From positions 186,001 through 250,000 of the forward strand of contig CAVYEI010000001.1 of assembly GCA_963767475.1 (NCBI GenBank): a DNA stretch of 64,000 nt, given 5' to 3'. A model generated the notes under the pieces. The model was not told the origin of the DNA. It did no database searches and saw only the letters and a program-made list of their open reading frames with translations. This stretch comes from WHSW01 sp963767475 (GTDB lineage: Bacteria > Actinomycetota > Thermoleophilia > Solirubrobacterales > 70-9). Below, piece after piece: positions 35,197-44,807 of this stretch. A program made the translations under genes and the position numbers. Within the stretch, counting starts at the first letter, position 1; each line of letters starts with the position of its first letter.

Positions 35197-37049
35197 GGTC
35201 GTTCGATGATCTCGACCGTCGCTCCGTCGGGGTCGACCGTGTAGAAGCAGCGGGCGCCGTTCCAGTAGCCCGGCTCGGTGAGCTCGATCGGCTCGGATCG
35301 GACCGCGACCCCGGCGGCGACCAGCGCCGCGTGGGTGTCGGCGGCGCTCGCGACCCGCAGCGAGAGGTGCCCGGACCCGGGCTGGTGAAACTCGCTCTTC
35401 GGCCGGCGGGCCGGCCGGTCGCAGGAACTGCAGCAGCTCGAGCACCCGGCCGTCGCCGAGATCGAGATCCGCGACCCGGACGTGGCTGTCGCCGAGTCCC
35501 GTGATCGCTCCGACCTCCTCGCCCTCGGCCTCGACGCGCTGCATCACCGGGATCCCGAGCAGGCCGGAGTAGAACTCGAGCGAGCGGTCGAGGTCGCCGC
35601 TGGAGACCGAGACGTGGTCGAGCCCGCGCACCTGGCTCGGCGCGCCGTGGCCGAGGCGCGCCGGGATCAGGTCGCGGGCGAAGACGTCGGCGGTGGTCTC
35701 GGCGCGCTTGATCACCTCGGCATCGGCGCCGCTGACGAGCACGGTGGCCGGCCGGGGAAGGGCGTTGAAGTTGGAGGCGTTGGCGTCCTGGTAGGCGCCG
35801 GTGTCGAGGAAGGCGATCAGGTCGCCGGTCTCGACCTCGGGCAGCTCGGCGTCGGCGACGATCACGTCGGGGTTGCAGCTGATCCCGACCAGGTCGGCCG
35901 TCTGGGTGCGCGGCCGGTCGGCGCGGTTGGCGACCACTGCCTGCCAGCGGTTGTGCTCGAAGACGACGTCGGCGAGGAAGATCTCCGAGGTGTCGGTCTC
36001 GACCCAGCGCAGCGGCACCGGCTCGGACTGCGCCTTGACATGCCGCACCCGGGCGAGGTGGATGCCGGTGTTGCCGTAGAGGCTTCGGCCCGGGCTCGAC
36101 CTCGAGCTGGATCCCGGCGGCGTCGACACCGGCGCGGGCGAGGCCGTCGCGCAACGACGAGGTGATCGCCTCCGCGTACTCCTCGATGCCGGGCGCCATG
36201 GGCCGGTCCTCGTCGCGCATCGCGCCGCCGAACGGGTCGCGAGGAACGGGATAGCCGCCGCCGAGGTCGATCTCCCGCGGGCGCCAGCCGCCCCAGAGCT
36301 CGCCCAGCTCGCCGGTGAGCTCGGCGACCCAGCGCGCGAGCTCGGCCCAGATCGCCGGGTCGCGGCCCTGGCGGCCGATGTGGGCCATCACCCCGCGGAC
36401 GTCGATCTCCGGCGCCTCGATCGTCTGCCGCGAGATCGCCAGCAGCTGCTCGGTCGGGATCCCGGGCTTGTAACGCTGGGTTGCGAGCTGAATCGAGAGC
36501 GGTTCGGCGAGCAGCTCGGTCGGCTGCTCGATTTCCAGCCAGGGCCGCGTCCGCAGCCTCACCTGGGCGACCGTGCCCAGCGAGCGGGCGACCTCGCGCA
36601 CCGTCTCCAGCTCGGCGACGGAGTCCAGCGTCAGCCGCACCCCGGCGGCGACCGCGCGCTCGATCAGCTCGCGGTTCTTGGTCGAGCCGTTGAGCGAGAT
36701 CCGCTCGGGAGCGACGCCGGTGCGCAGCGCGGCCTCGAGCTCGCCGGCGCCGAAGGTGTCGCAGCCGGTGCCCTCCTCGGTCAGGATCCGCCGCAGGGCG
36801 AGCGCGAAGTTGGCCTTGATCGAGGGCATCACCAGCACCGGGCCCTCGGGCCAGCGTTCGGCTGAAGGCGCCGACGACGGCGCGCGCGTTGCGGCGCAGC
36901 TGGGCCTCGGAGACCACGTAGACAGGGGTCCCGAAGCGCTCGGCGAGCTCGCCCAGCTCGACCTCCTCGATCCAGAAGCCGTCCGTCGCGGATCGAGAGG
37001 CAGTCGTCGCCGGCGAGCAGCTCGGCAATGTCGCGCTGGGGGCGCTCAA
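35193..37049 (-). CDS. type III PLP decarboxylase fused to a VOC domain, frameshifted
   Basis: About 615 aa when joined. Residues 1-440: alanine-racemase-fold decarboxylase of the LysA/ornithine-decarboxylase class, with FGTPVYVVSEAQL, the PLP lysine in MPSIKANFALAL, CDTFGAGELEAAL, HIGRQGRDPA, DLGGGYPVP, LEVEPG-RSLYGNTG, SCNPDVIVADAELPEVETGD and GAYQDANASNFNALPRP. The same frame then runs without a stop from RDLIPARL into a VOC domain, LDHVSVSSGDLDRSLEFYSGLLGIPV, which ends at TGA 35193. The active-site CESxD of true diaminopimelate decarboxylase is SCNPD here, so the substrate probably differs. Shifts lie near 36,990, 36,845, 36,085 and 35,410. The start (TTG 37049, overlapping the Lrp stop) is uncertain. 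Confidence 0.75.
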
Positions 37050-37528
37050 TTCGGCGGCCAGGGGTAGGTCTGCTTGACCAGGTCGAGATAGACGAAGATC
37101 TCGGTCCCGGTGACCCCCGCAATCGCGCGGATGCCGCCGTTGAGGACCGCGAGCAGGTGGGTGTTGTCGCGGCACTGGGCCTCGGCGAGGATGTCGAACG
37201 ACCCCGCTGTGATCACCACGTAGTCGACCTCGGGGATCGCCGAGACCGCCTCGGAGATCTCGCTCAGGTCGCCCTCGGCGTGGATGCCGATCGTCGCCGC
37301 CACCCGGGCCCCAAGCAGATACGGGTTGGTGACCGCGACGATCTTGATCGCGTCGTCCTCGACCAGCCGCTGGACTCGCTGGCGCACCGCCGCCTCCGAG
37401 AGCCCGACCGCGGAGCCGACCTTGCCATAGGTGCGCCGGCCATCCTCCTGCAGCTCCTTGATGATCTCGAGGTCGAGGTCGTCGACGCGATAGCCATTGG
37501 CGCTCTGCTCTTCCGGTCGCCGCGCCAT
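37046..37528 (-). CDS. Lrp/AsnC-family transcriptional regulator
   Basis: A 160-aa DNA-binding regulator. The N-terminal HTH reads DDLDLEIIKELQEDGRRTYGKVGSAVGLSEAAVRQRVQRL (residues about 14-53, split here as DDLDLEIIKELQEDGRR and VGLSEAAVRQRV). The RAM/AsnC ligand domain follows with VAATIGIHAEGD, VDYVVITAGSFDILAEA and a final IFVYLDLVKQTYPW. Such proteins form octamers that sense amino acids or related acids. The start codon overlaps the MBL gene stop (TGATG). It is embedded in the catabolic operon, so local control of the divergon is likely. A palindrome in the divergent promoter is its best candidate site. Confidence 0.9.
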   Translation of the reverse strand: MARRPEEQSANGYRVDDLDLEIIKELQEDGRRTYGKVGSAVGLSEAAVRQRVQRLVEDDAIKIVAVTNPYLLGARVAATIGIHAEGDLSEISEAVSAIPEVDYVVITAGSFDILAEAQCRDNTHLLAVLNGGIRAIAGVTGTEIFVYLDLVKQTYPWPPN

Positions 37529-38460
37529 CAGGCCTCGAAGTCCTCGGCGACGAGGATCTGAAAATGCCCGTGGTCGACGCCGATCACGTCCTCGCCGAAG
37601 AGGCCGTGCATCGGCACCAGCGAGGCGTCGCCGGCGGCGACCTCCTCGGCGGCGTCGGCGAGCTCGTCGAGAAAGCCGGGCCACACCGTCGGTCGCAGCG
37701 AATGAGCGCTGTAGACCGTGCGCAGCGAGCCGCGCAGCTCGTCGGCGAGCCGGCGGGTCGAGCGGGCGTATGCGGCGACGTCGGACTCGGGCAGGTAGAT
37801 CAGCTGCTCGCCGTAGTAGGCCTGGTCCTGGGCGAAGAGGATCCCGGCCTCCTCGTCGAGCAGGCAGATGTGATCGGGGCAATGACCCGGCGTGTGGATC
37901 ACCCGCAGCCGGCGGCCGCCGAGGTCGATCTCGTCGCCGTCGGTCAGCAGCCCGGTCGGCTCGGGGGCATTGATGTGCCAGCCGCCCGCGGCGGCGATCT
38001 CCTGCGCCGGCCAGGGGCGAGCGAGCTGGTCGGGGCTGAGCACGAACCACCCCTCGCGGTCGGCGGCCAGGAAGCGCTCGAAAATGGGCTCGATCTCGGC
38101 GACGAGCTTGCCGTAGGCCTCGAGCTCCCAGTCGGCGGTGTTGCGCTCGAGCCACTCGGGACCCGCTTCGTGCATCAGCACCGAGTCGAAGAGCTGGTTG
38201 CCGCCGACGTGGTCGTAGTGGGTGTGCGAGTTGACGACGGTGAGGTCGGCACCGGCCAGGGCCGGCTCGATCGCCGCCGAGATGTCGGCGATCCCAAGCC
38301 CGGTGTCGAGCAGGATCGTGCGCTCGTCGCCATGGATCAGCCAGCTGAACACGTGCCCCGGCTCGGAGACCAGGTGCAGGCCGGGCTCGACCGCGACGAG
38401 CTCGAACCAGTCTGCAGCCTCGACCGGGAACGCTGATCGATAATCGTTGCGTTGCAGCAT
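37528..38460 (-). CDS. MBL-fold metallo-hydrolase of the catabolic locus
   Basis: Metallo-beta-lactamase-fold hydrolase, 310 aa from ATG 38460. Zinc ligands: SHTHYDHVGGN, then TPGHCPDHICL, AQDQAYYG and a late DHGHFQIL. It begins DYRSAFPVEAADWFELVAV. A TTG at 38499 would extend it by 13 residues, but those codons cover the palindromic promoter site, so I prefer 38460. First gene of the leftward operon. Its likely job, by family, is hydrolysis of an ester, thioester or lactone made in the pathway; no specific substrate is indicated. Confidence 0.85.
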   Translation of the reverse strand: MLQRNDYRSAFPVEAADWFELVAVEPGLHLVSEPGHVFSWLIHGDERTILLDTGLGIADISAAIEPALAGADLTVVNSHTHYDHVGGNQLFDSVLMHEAGPEWLERNTADWELEAYGKLVAEIEPIFERFLAADREGWFVLSPDQLARPWPAQEIAAAGGWHINAPEPTGLLTDGDEIDLGGRRLRVIHTPGHCPDHICLLDEEAGILFAQDQAYYGEQLIYLPESDVAAYARSTRRLADELRGSLRTVYSAHSLRPTVWPGFLDELADAAEEVAAGDASLVPMHGLFGEDVIGVDHGHFQILVAEDFEA

Positions 38461-38579
38461 CTGTACAACGATACTAGTATCAATATCGGCGCTATTCAAG
38501 GGATCAAATTGCCAGACGATGGATAAACCGCTAATCTCGCATCACGGTGTCAACCGCGAGCACGCTCAGGCCTAGATCG
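38461..38579. promoter_or_regulatory. divergent promoter with perfect 12-bp palindrome
   Basis: AT-rich compared with its surroundings. GATACTAGTATC at 38470-38481 is a perfect palindrome, flanked by AACG on the left and AATATC on the right. The size and AT-rich centre suit an Lrp/AsnC or similar dimer operator. The region lies between the starts of the leftward MBL gene and the rightward ABC importer. Confidence 0.55.
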
Positions 38580-39604
38580 ATGCAAGACCGCGAGGAGCCC
38601 GACCCTGAGCCGGTGACCGAACCCGCCGCCGCCCGGGTTCGTGGCCTCGACGCCCGGTTCGCGAACGGCACCCACGCCCTTCGCCGGGTCGACCTCGAGC
38701 TCAGGCGCGGCGAGATCCTCGGCCTCGTCGGCGAGTCCGGCTCGGGCAAGACGCTGCTCGGGCTCTCGCTGCTGGGGCTGGCGCCGGAGGAGGCGGAGCT
38801 CACCGGTGAGGCTTCGCTCGGAGCCACCGAGATGGTCACGGCAACGGCGGAGGAGCGCCGCCTCGCCCGCCGCGAGCGCGCCGGCGCCGTGTTCCAGGAT
38901 CCGATGACCTCGCTCAACCCGACGATGAAGGTCGGCCGCCAGGTCGCCGAGGCCGCCGGCTCGGTCGACAAGGCGGAGGAGCTCCTGGGTCAGGTCGGGA
39001 TCCCGGACCCGGATCGGCGGATCGGCCAGTACCCCCATGAGCTCTCCGGCGGGCTGCGCCAGCGGGTGATGATCGCGATGGCGATCGCCCGCAGCCCCTC
39101 GGTGATCATCCTCGACGAGCCCACCACGGCGCTCGACGTCACCCTTCAACGCGGGATCCTGGCGCTGCTGAGCGGGCTTCGCGACGAGCTCGGTGCGGCG
39201 ATGCTGTTGATCACCCACGACCTCGCGGTCGCCGCCGAGGTCGCCGACCGGGTCGCGGTGATGTACGCGGGACGGGTCGCCGAGATCGGCGACTCCGAGC
39301 GAAGTCTTCCACCGCCCCTGTCACCCCTACACCTCGGGGCTGCTGAACTCGCGCCTCGCGCTCGCCGGGCTGGTCGAGGCCGGGGACGTGGCGACGCTTC
39401 CGGGCGAGCCGCCCGACCCGCGCGCGCTGCCGCCCGGATGCCCGTTCGAGCCCCGCTGCTCGTTCTCGGTGCCCGCCTGCGCCGAGGAGCTTCCGCGCCT
39501 GGTCACGGCGCCGCGCCACCCCGGCCGCGACGCCTGCATTCGCTCGGCGGAGATCGCCGATCAGCTCGCGCCCGGCAACGGCTCGCCGGCGGCGGCAGAG
39601 ACCG
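38580..39604 (+). CDS. peptide/nickel-type ABC transporter ATPase (DppD/OppD-like), frameshifted
   Basis: Energy-coupling ATPase of the importer, about 335 aa. ARVRGLDARFANGTHALRRVD leads to Walker A GESGSGKT, the Q-loop FQDPMTSLNPTMK, ABC signature LSGGLRQRV, Walker B VIILDEPTTALD and the H-loop LLITHDLAV. After a shift near 39,300 the oligopeptide-transporter C-terminal tail follows: HPYTSGLL, then GCPFEPRCSFSVPAC and a last DACI, the cysteine-rich motif of OppD/DppD (often Fe-S binding). GTG 38547 is an alternative start. The 3' boundary is uncertain because the stop is hidden by another shift. Confidence 0.85.
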
Positions 39605-40381
39605 AGCGAGCAACGAGCAGCCGGCAACGACCCGACCGACGGCGCCGCCCCCGCGCTCGATCTGATCGGGATCTCAAAGACCTTCAGCGCCCGCGGCCAC
39701 TCCCAGGTCGCGGTCGACGAGGTCTCGCTCGACGTCCCAGCCGGCGGGGCGGTTGGGCTGGTCGGCGAGAGTGGCTGCGGCAAGACCACGGTGCTGCGGA
39801 TCGCGGTCGGGCTCGAGCCGGCCGACTCGGGCGAGGTGCGGGTCGGCTCCGGCGGCTCGCCACAGATGGTGTTTCAGGACGCCGGCGCCTCGCTCACCCC
39901 GTGGTTGTCGGTGTCTCAGCTGCTCGACGAGCGGCTGCGCATCGAGGGGCTCGACTCGGCCGCGCGCCAGACCCGGATCCGCGACACCCTGGCCCTGGTC
40001 GGCCTGCGACCCGAGGTCGCCGACGGTCGCCCGCGCGAGCTCTCCGGCGGCCAGCGCCAGCGGGTCGCGCTGGCGCGGGCCGTGATCGTGCCGCCGGCGC
40101 TGCTCGCCTGCGACGAGCCGACCTCGGCGCTCGACGTCTCGCTGGCGGCGACCGTGATCAACCTCCTGCACCGGCTGCGACGCGAGCTCGGGGTGGCGCT
40201 CCTTTTCGTCACCCACGACCTCGCCGTCGCCCGCGCGGTCGCCGACGAGGTCGCGATCATGGACTCCGGGCGGATCGTCGAGCGCGGGCCGTCGGCACGG
40301 GTCCTCCGCGACCCGCAAAGCGAGGAGGCGCGCCGGCTGGTCGAGGCGGTGCCGACGATGGAGCGGACATGGCATTCCTAG
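39605..40381 (+). CDS. peptide/nickel-type ABC transporter ATPase (DppF/OppF-like)
   Basis: Second ATPase, about 255 aa. LDLIGISKTFSARG leads to Walker A VGESGCGKTT, Q-loop VFQDAGASLTPW, signature LSGGQRQRV, Walker B LLACDEPTSALD and H-loop FVTHDLAV; it ends in TMERTWHS. It lacks the cysteine tail of its partner and is shorter than typical DppF (about 320 aa). The N-terminal codons continue open to about 39,605 with no ATG or GTG; one lost T after 39,603 would give GTG-AGC-GAG there. The permease ATG lies inside its last codons (13-bp overlap). Confidence 0.83.
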   Translation, partial: SEQRAAGNDPTDGAAPALDLIGISKTFSARGHSQVAVDEVSLDVPAGGAVGLVGESGCGKTTVLRIAVGLEPADSGEVRVGSGGSPQMVFQDAGASLTPWLSVSQLLDERLRIEGLDSAARQTRIRDTLALVGLRPEVADGRPRELSGGQRQRVALARAVIVPPALLACDEPTSALDVSLAATVINLLHRLRRELGVALLFVTHDLAVARAVADEVAIMDSGRIVERGPSARVLRDPQSEEARRLVEAVPTMERTWHS

Positions 40382-41241
40382 AGCCGGTCGCCGCCGGACA
40401 GGAGCCGATCCCCCTGCGCACCGGCCGGCGGCGGCTCGACTTCTCGCGGATCGGATTCGCGGAGAAGGCCGGCTTCGTCGCCGTCGGGCTGATCACCCTG
40501 GTCGCGCTGGTCGGGCCGCTGCTCGCCCCCTACGACCCGAACGAGACGGTGGGACCGAACCTGCAGTCGCCGAGCACCGAGTTCCTGCTCGGCACCGACG
40601 ACGTCGGTCGCGACATCTTCTCGAGGGTTCTCTACGGCACCCAGACCTCGTGGTTCTCGGCCCTCGCGGTGGTCGCCTCCGGGGCGCTGATCGGACTCGT
40701 GATCGGCCTGATCGCCGGGATCCGCGGCGGCTGGGTCGACAGCGTGCTGATGCGGATCACCGACGCCGGCCTGGCGCTGCCCGGGCCGGTGATCGCGATC
40801 GCGGTCGCGGTCGCGCTCGGCCCGAGCCTGTTTCACACCCTGCTCGCGGTGACGCTCGTCTGGTGGCCGTTCTACGCGCGGGTGATCCGCGGCGAAGTGA
40901 GGGCGGTCGTTGTTCGTCCGCACTTCGACGCCGCCCGGCTGGCCGGCGTCGGCGGGGCTCGCCTGGCGTGGCGCCATGTGGTCCCCGGCGTGATGCCGGC
41001 GGTGATCATCTGCGCGAGCGTCGATCTCGGCTTCTTGATCCTCACCCTGGCCGGCCTCTCCTTCCTCGGCCTCGGCGCTCCGCCGCCCGCCGCAGAGCTC
41101 GGCGGGATGGCCAGCCAGGGGCTCGAGTTCCTGTTCAGCTTCCCCTGGATCGCGATGGTGCCGGCGGTCGCCGTCTTCATCCTCGCGGTGGCGGCGAACC
41201 TCGCCGGCGACGGGCTCAGGGATCTACTTGAGGACGCGTGA
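40369..41241 (+). CDS. peptide/nickel-type ABC permease (DppC/OppC-like)
   Basis: Inner-membrane permease, 290 aa, intact. The N-terminal OppC_N segment includes GFVAVGLITLVALVGPLLAPYDP. The periplasmic loop has the family text LLGTDDVGRDIFSRVLYGTQ. BPD transport helices follow, with the EAA-like loop FDAARLAGVGGARLAWRHVVPG for ATPase docking and a last LAGDGLRDLL. ATG 40369 overlaps the upstream ATPase gene. Confidence 0.9.
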   Translation: MAFLEPVAAGQEPIPLRTGRRRLDFSRIGFAEKAGFVAVGLITLVALVGPLLAPYDPNETVGPNLQSPSTEFLLGTDDVGRDIFSRVLYGTQTSWFSALAVVASGALIGLVIGLIAGIRGGWVDSVLMRITDAGLALPGPVIAIAVAVALGPSLFHTLLAVTLVWWPFYARVIRGEVRAVVVRPHFDAARLAGVGGARLAWRHVVPGVMPAVIICASVDLGFLILTLAGLSFLGLGAPPPAAELGGMASQGLEFLFSFPWIAMVPAVAVFILAVAANLAGDGLRDLLEDA

Positions 41242-41263
41242 TGACTCAATCAATGGAGGCGCA

Positions 41264-42805
41264 ATGCGAATCCGGATAACCACCATGTCACTACTGCTCG
41301 TCGCTCTGGCGGTCGTCGGGACCGGCTGCGGCAGCAACGAGTCGAGCGGCGGCGACACCGACACGATCCGGATCGCGTACGGCGACCAGATCGCCGGCGG
41401 GCTCGACCCGGCGGTCTTCTACTCGGTCGAGGGCGACGACATCATCCTCGCGACCTACGAGACGCTGCTCACCTACGAGCCCGACTCGAAGGAGCTGGCG
41501 CCGAGCCTTGCCAAGTCCTGGGAGGTGAGCCCGGACGGCAAGACGTACACCTTCGAGCTCCAGGACGGGGTCACCTTCCACGACGGCACGCCGATGGACT
41601 CGGAGGCGGTCAAGTCGTCGTTCGAGCGCGCGATCGCGGTCAAGGGCGGACCGTCCTACATGCTCGAACAGGTCGACTCGATCGAAACGCCCGACCCGCA
41701 GACCGTGGTCATCAACCTGACCCAACCGGTGTCGGCGTTCCTCGACTACAACGCCTCGATGTACGGGCCGAAGGTCGTCAGCCCGACAGCGGTGAAGGAG
41801 AACACGGTCGGTGACGACATGGCGAAGAAGTGGCTCTCCGAACACGACGCCGGAACAGGCCCGTATGAGGTCAGCTCCTACAAGCCGGCGGGCCCGATCG
41901 TGCTCACGGCCTACGACGACTACTGGGGCGAGCCCGCGAAGACCGAGACGATCGAGTTCACGATCGTCCCCAACATCGGCGATCAGATCCTCCAGCTGCG
42001 CTCCGGACAGCTCGACATGCTCACCCACGGGATCGATCCGCAGCAGATCGAGAGTCTGGAGAACGATTCCAACCTCCAGGTGCAGACGTTCGAGGCCGGG
42101 ATCCGGCCGGTGTTGGTTCTCAACTACGCCAGGCCGCCGTTCAACAACGATGCCGAGGCGCGCGAGGCGTTCGTCGCCGACGCCGATCTCCCCGGCGCCG
42201 CCGAGCAGGTCTACGGTGACGCGGCGTCTCCGGTCGACAGCTCCGTGCCGCCGATCCTGATCCCGCCGGAGGACAATCCGCTGCCGGATCCGGGCCCGCC
42301 GCGGGAGGCGCCGATCACAGACGAGATCGCGCTCGGCTACACCACCTCTGAGACCGACCTGCGCCGGTTCGCCGAGGTCGTGCAGCAGTCGCTCGAGGCC
42401 CAGGGCTGGAACATCCGCCTGCAGGCGGACTCGGTGGGGGCGCAGTTCGGCTACGCCGGCGATCCGACCAAGGCGCCGGAGTCGGCGATCACGACCCTGA
42501 ACCCCGACGCCGCGCACCCGGCGGCATGGTTGAACCCGATCTATCAGACCGGCGGCGGGATCAACCTGCTCGGCTACTCGAACCCGAAGCTCGACAAGCA
42601 GCTCGATCAGGCGCTGGGCACGGTTGACGCCGATGAGGCCGCGGCGGCGTACGCGGAAGCGGCGGAGACCGCGGCATCGAGCTGGTACGCGACCGGGATC
42701 GCCGACCGCGATGACGTGATCGCCGCGCGCTCGAACATCAGCGGCTTCACCCACGTGCCGGTCTACATCTGGGCCGTGAAGCTCGCCGATCTGGAGAAGG
42801 AGTGA
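41264..42805 (+). CDS. extracellular solute-binding lipoprotein (family 5, DppA/OppA-like)
   Basis: Substrate receptor of the importer, 513 aa. Signal peptide and lipobox: MSLLLVALAVVGTGC (Cys near residue 21), so it is membrane-anchored outside the cell. SBP_bac_5 features are clear: LAPSLAKSWEVSPDGKTYTF, LQDGVTFHDGTP, TGPYEVSSYKP, YDDYWGEPAKT and NIGDQILQLRSGQLDM. A good GGAGG Shine-Dalgarno precedes ATG 41264. Family members bind peptides, nickel chelates, opines or sugars; the ligand cannot be read. It lies between the two permease genes, which is an uncommon order. Confidence 0.9.
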   Translation: MRIRITTMSLLLVALAVVGTGCGSNESSGGDTDTIRIAYGDQIAGGLDPAVFYSVEGDDIILATYETLLTYEPDSKELAPSLAKSWEVSPDGKTYTFELQDGVTFHDGTPMDSEAVKSSFERAIAVKGGPSYMLEQVDSIETPDPQTVVINLTQPVSAFLDYNASMYGPKVVSPTAVKENTVGDDMAKKWLSEHDAGTGPYEVSSYKPAGPIVLTAYDDYWGEPAKTETIEFTIVPNIGDQILQLRSGQLDMLTHGIDPQQIESLENDSNLQVQTFEAGIRPVLVLNYARPPFNNDAEAREAFVADADLPGAAEQVYGDAASPVDSSVPPILIPPEDNPLPDPGPPREAPITDEIALGYTTSETDLRRFAEVVQQSLEAQGWNIRLQADSVGAQFGYAGDPTKAPESAITTLNPDAAHPAAWLNPIYQTGGGINLLGYSNPKLDKQLDQALGTVDADEAAAAYAEAAETAASSWYATGIADRDDVIAARSNISGFTHVPVYIWAVKLADLEKE

Positions 42806-42841
42806 GCCAGGTGGCGACCAGATGACCGGCGGCGGGGAGCA

Positions 42842-43850
42842 ATGAGCTGGCGGTTCATATTCGGCCGCCTGCTCGGCCTCCTGGTCGTGCTCTGGGCGCT
42901 GCTGACGATCGTCTTCCTGCTCGGCTCGGTGGTCCCGTCGGACCCGGCGCGCGCGTACGCCGGGGCCGGGGCGAGCCCCGAGGTGATCGAGCAAAAGCGC
43001 GAGGAGCTCGGGCTCGACGAGCCGCTGGTGACCCGCTATGTGCATTACATCGGCGACGTCGTCCAGGGCGACCTGTCGACCTCGGTCCATACCCAGCGGC
43101 CGGTCGTCGACGACCTCGCCGACGCGCTTGCCGGCCACCTTGGAGCTGCTGTTCGCCGCGGTCGTGATCGTCTCCGTGATCGGGCTCCTGGTGGGCACGT
43201 TCACGGCGACGACGCGGCGGGGCAGCGGGATCGTGCGCGGCATGCTGCTCGCCGGTGCCTCGATTCCGTCCTTCACCCTGGGGCTGCTGGCGCTGTTCTT
43301 CCTCTACTACAAGCTCGGCTGGTTTCCCGCCGGTGGGCGAAGCTCCGAGGTTCCGTTGCCGTTCGACGGCCCAACCGACTTCCTGCTGATCGACTCGCTG
43401 GCCGCCGGGCAGATCGACACCTTCTTCGACGCCCTCTGGCACCTGGCGTTGCCGGCGCTGACCCTGGCTCTGGCCCCGGCACTGCTGACCGCGCGCACCC
43501 TGCGCTCCTCGCTGCGCCAGTCGATGCGCACCGACTACGCCCGCACCGCGCGAGCCAAGGGGCTGACCGAGCGCCGGGTGCTGTGGGGGCACGGGCTGCG
43601 CAACTCCCTCAGCGCGCCGCTGACCATCTTCGGGCTCGAGTTCGGGGCGATGCTGGCCGGGATCGCAATCGTCGAGACGATCTTCTCCTGGCCCGGGCTC
43701 GGCCTCTACATCGAGCGCTCGATCGCCGCCACCGACGTGCCGGCGATCATCGGCGCGACCCTGGTGATCGGGGCGGTGTTCGTGATCGCCAACGCCGTCG
43801 TCGACGTGATCCAGGCGGTCGTCGACCCGCGGCTGCGGAAGTTGAGCTGA
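42842..43850 (+). CDS. peptide/nickel-type ABC permease (DppB/OppB-like), one frameshift
   Basis: Second permease, about 335 aa when joined. It starts FIFGRLLGLLVVLWALLTIVFLLGS with the DppB-typical VVPSDPARA and GLDEPLVTRYVHYIGDVVQGDLSTS. The frame shifts near 43,130 (LADAL then PATLELLFAAVV) by one extra base. The remainder has the EAA loop TDYARTARAKGLTERRVLWGH and ends VVDVIQAVVDPRLRK. It completes the importer with the gene at 40369. Confidence 0.85.
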
Positions 43851-43855
43851 GCTCG

Positions 43856-44807
43856 ATGCGCGCGATCGTCTACGAACGCTTCGGTGGTCCCGAGGTGCTC
43901 GAGCTGAAGACGGTGCCGACTCCGGACCCCGGCCCTGGCGAGCTGCTGGTGGCCGTCCGCGCGGCGGGGGTGAACCCGGTCGACGGACAGAACCGCGCCG
44001 ACGGCGCCTGGGCGGCGATCGAGCCGCCGGTGATCCCCGGCTATGACTTCTCGGGCGTGGTCGAGGCGCTCGGCGACGACACCAACGGCTGGGCGGTCGG
44101 CAACGAGGTCTTCGGGGCGCTGCCGGTGCGCGTGACCCGCTCCGGCAGCTACGCCGAGTACGTGGCCGTACCCGGCCGAGATCGTCGCCCGCAAGCCGGA
44201 GCGGCTCTCACACGTCGAGGCGGCTGCGGTGCCGATCGCGGCGAGCACCGCGCACGAGGCGATCCGGCGGCTGCGGCTCGAGCCCGGCGAGCGGCTGCTG
44301 ATCTGGGGTGCGGGCGGCGGCGTCGGCACGTTCGCGGTCCAGATCGCCGCCGGCGCCGGCGCCCGGGTGCTCGCGGTCGCCAGCGCCCGCCACCACACCC
44401 TGCTCGCCGAGCTCGGCGCCGAGGCCTGCATCGACTACACCTCCGAGGACGTCGGCGAGGCGGTGCTCGAACGGGCCGGCGGCGAGGTCGATGCGATCGC
44501 CGACTTCGTCGGCGGCGAGACGATGGCTCGGGCGCTGGCGCTGGTGCGCGAACGCGGCCGCGCGGTCGAGATCGCCGGCCTCGAGGGAGACATCGAGCTG
44601 GTGATCGACAAGAACCAGGAGCTCCACGGGGTGCTGTTCAACCCGGCCGACCCGGCGCCGTTGGCCGCGGTCGCCGCGCTGGTGGAAGCCGGCCGTCTGC
44701 AACCGGTGATCGGCGAGGTGCTGGCGCTCGAGGATGCGGCCGAGGCGCACCGGCGCCTCGAGGGCGGCCACCAACAGGGCAAGCTGGTGCTCGAGGTGCG
44801 GTCGTGA
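43856..44807 (+). CDS. zinc-type alcohol dehydrogenase/quinone oxidoreductase, one frameshift
   Basis: MDR-superfamily NADPH oxidoreductase, about 317 aa. N-terminal GroES-like fold: MRAIVYERFGGPEVLELKTVPTPDPGPGEL, AAGVNPVDGQNR and PGYDFSGVVEALG. After a one-base shift near 44,175 the frame continues with AAAVPIAASTAHEAI, the Rossmann IWGAGGGVGTFAVQIA and the C-terminal HRRLEGGHQQGKLVL. No zinc-ligand Cys set is visible, so it belongs with the quinone-oxidoreductase (QOR) subgroup. The stop overlaps the next gene's GTG by four bases. Confidence 0.83.

Noticed and set aside
33036..37049. Decayed operon (pseudogenes)
   Set aside because: Single-base corrections restore complete catalytic motifs and overlapping stop/start codons in each gene, which fits sequencing error better than decay.
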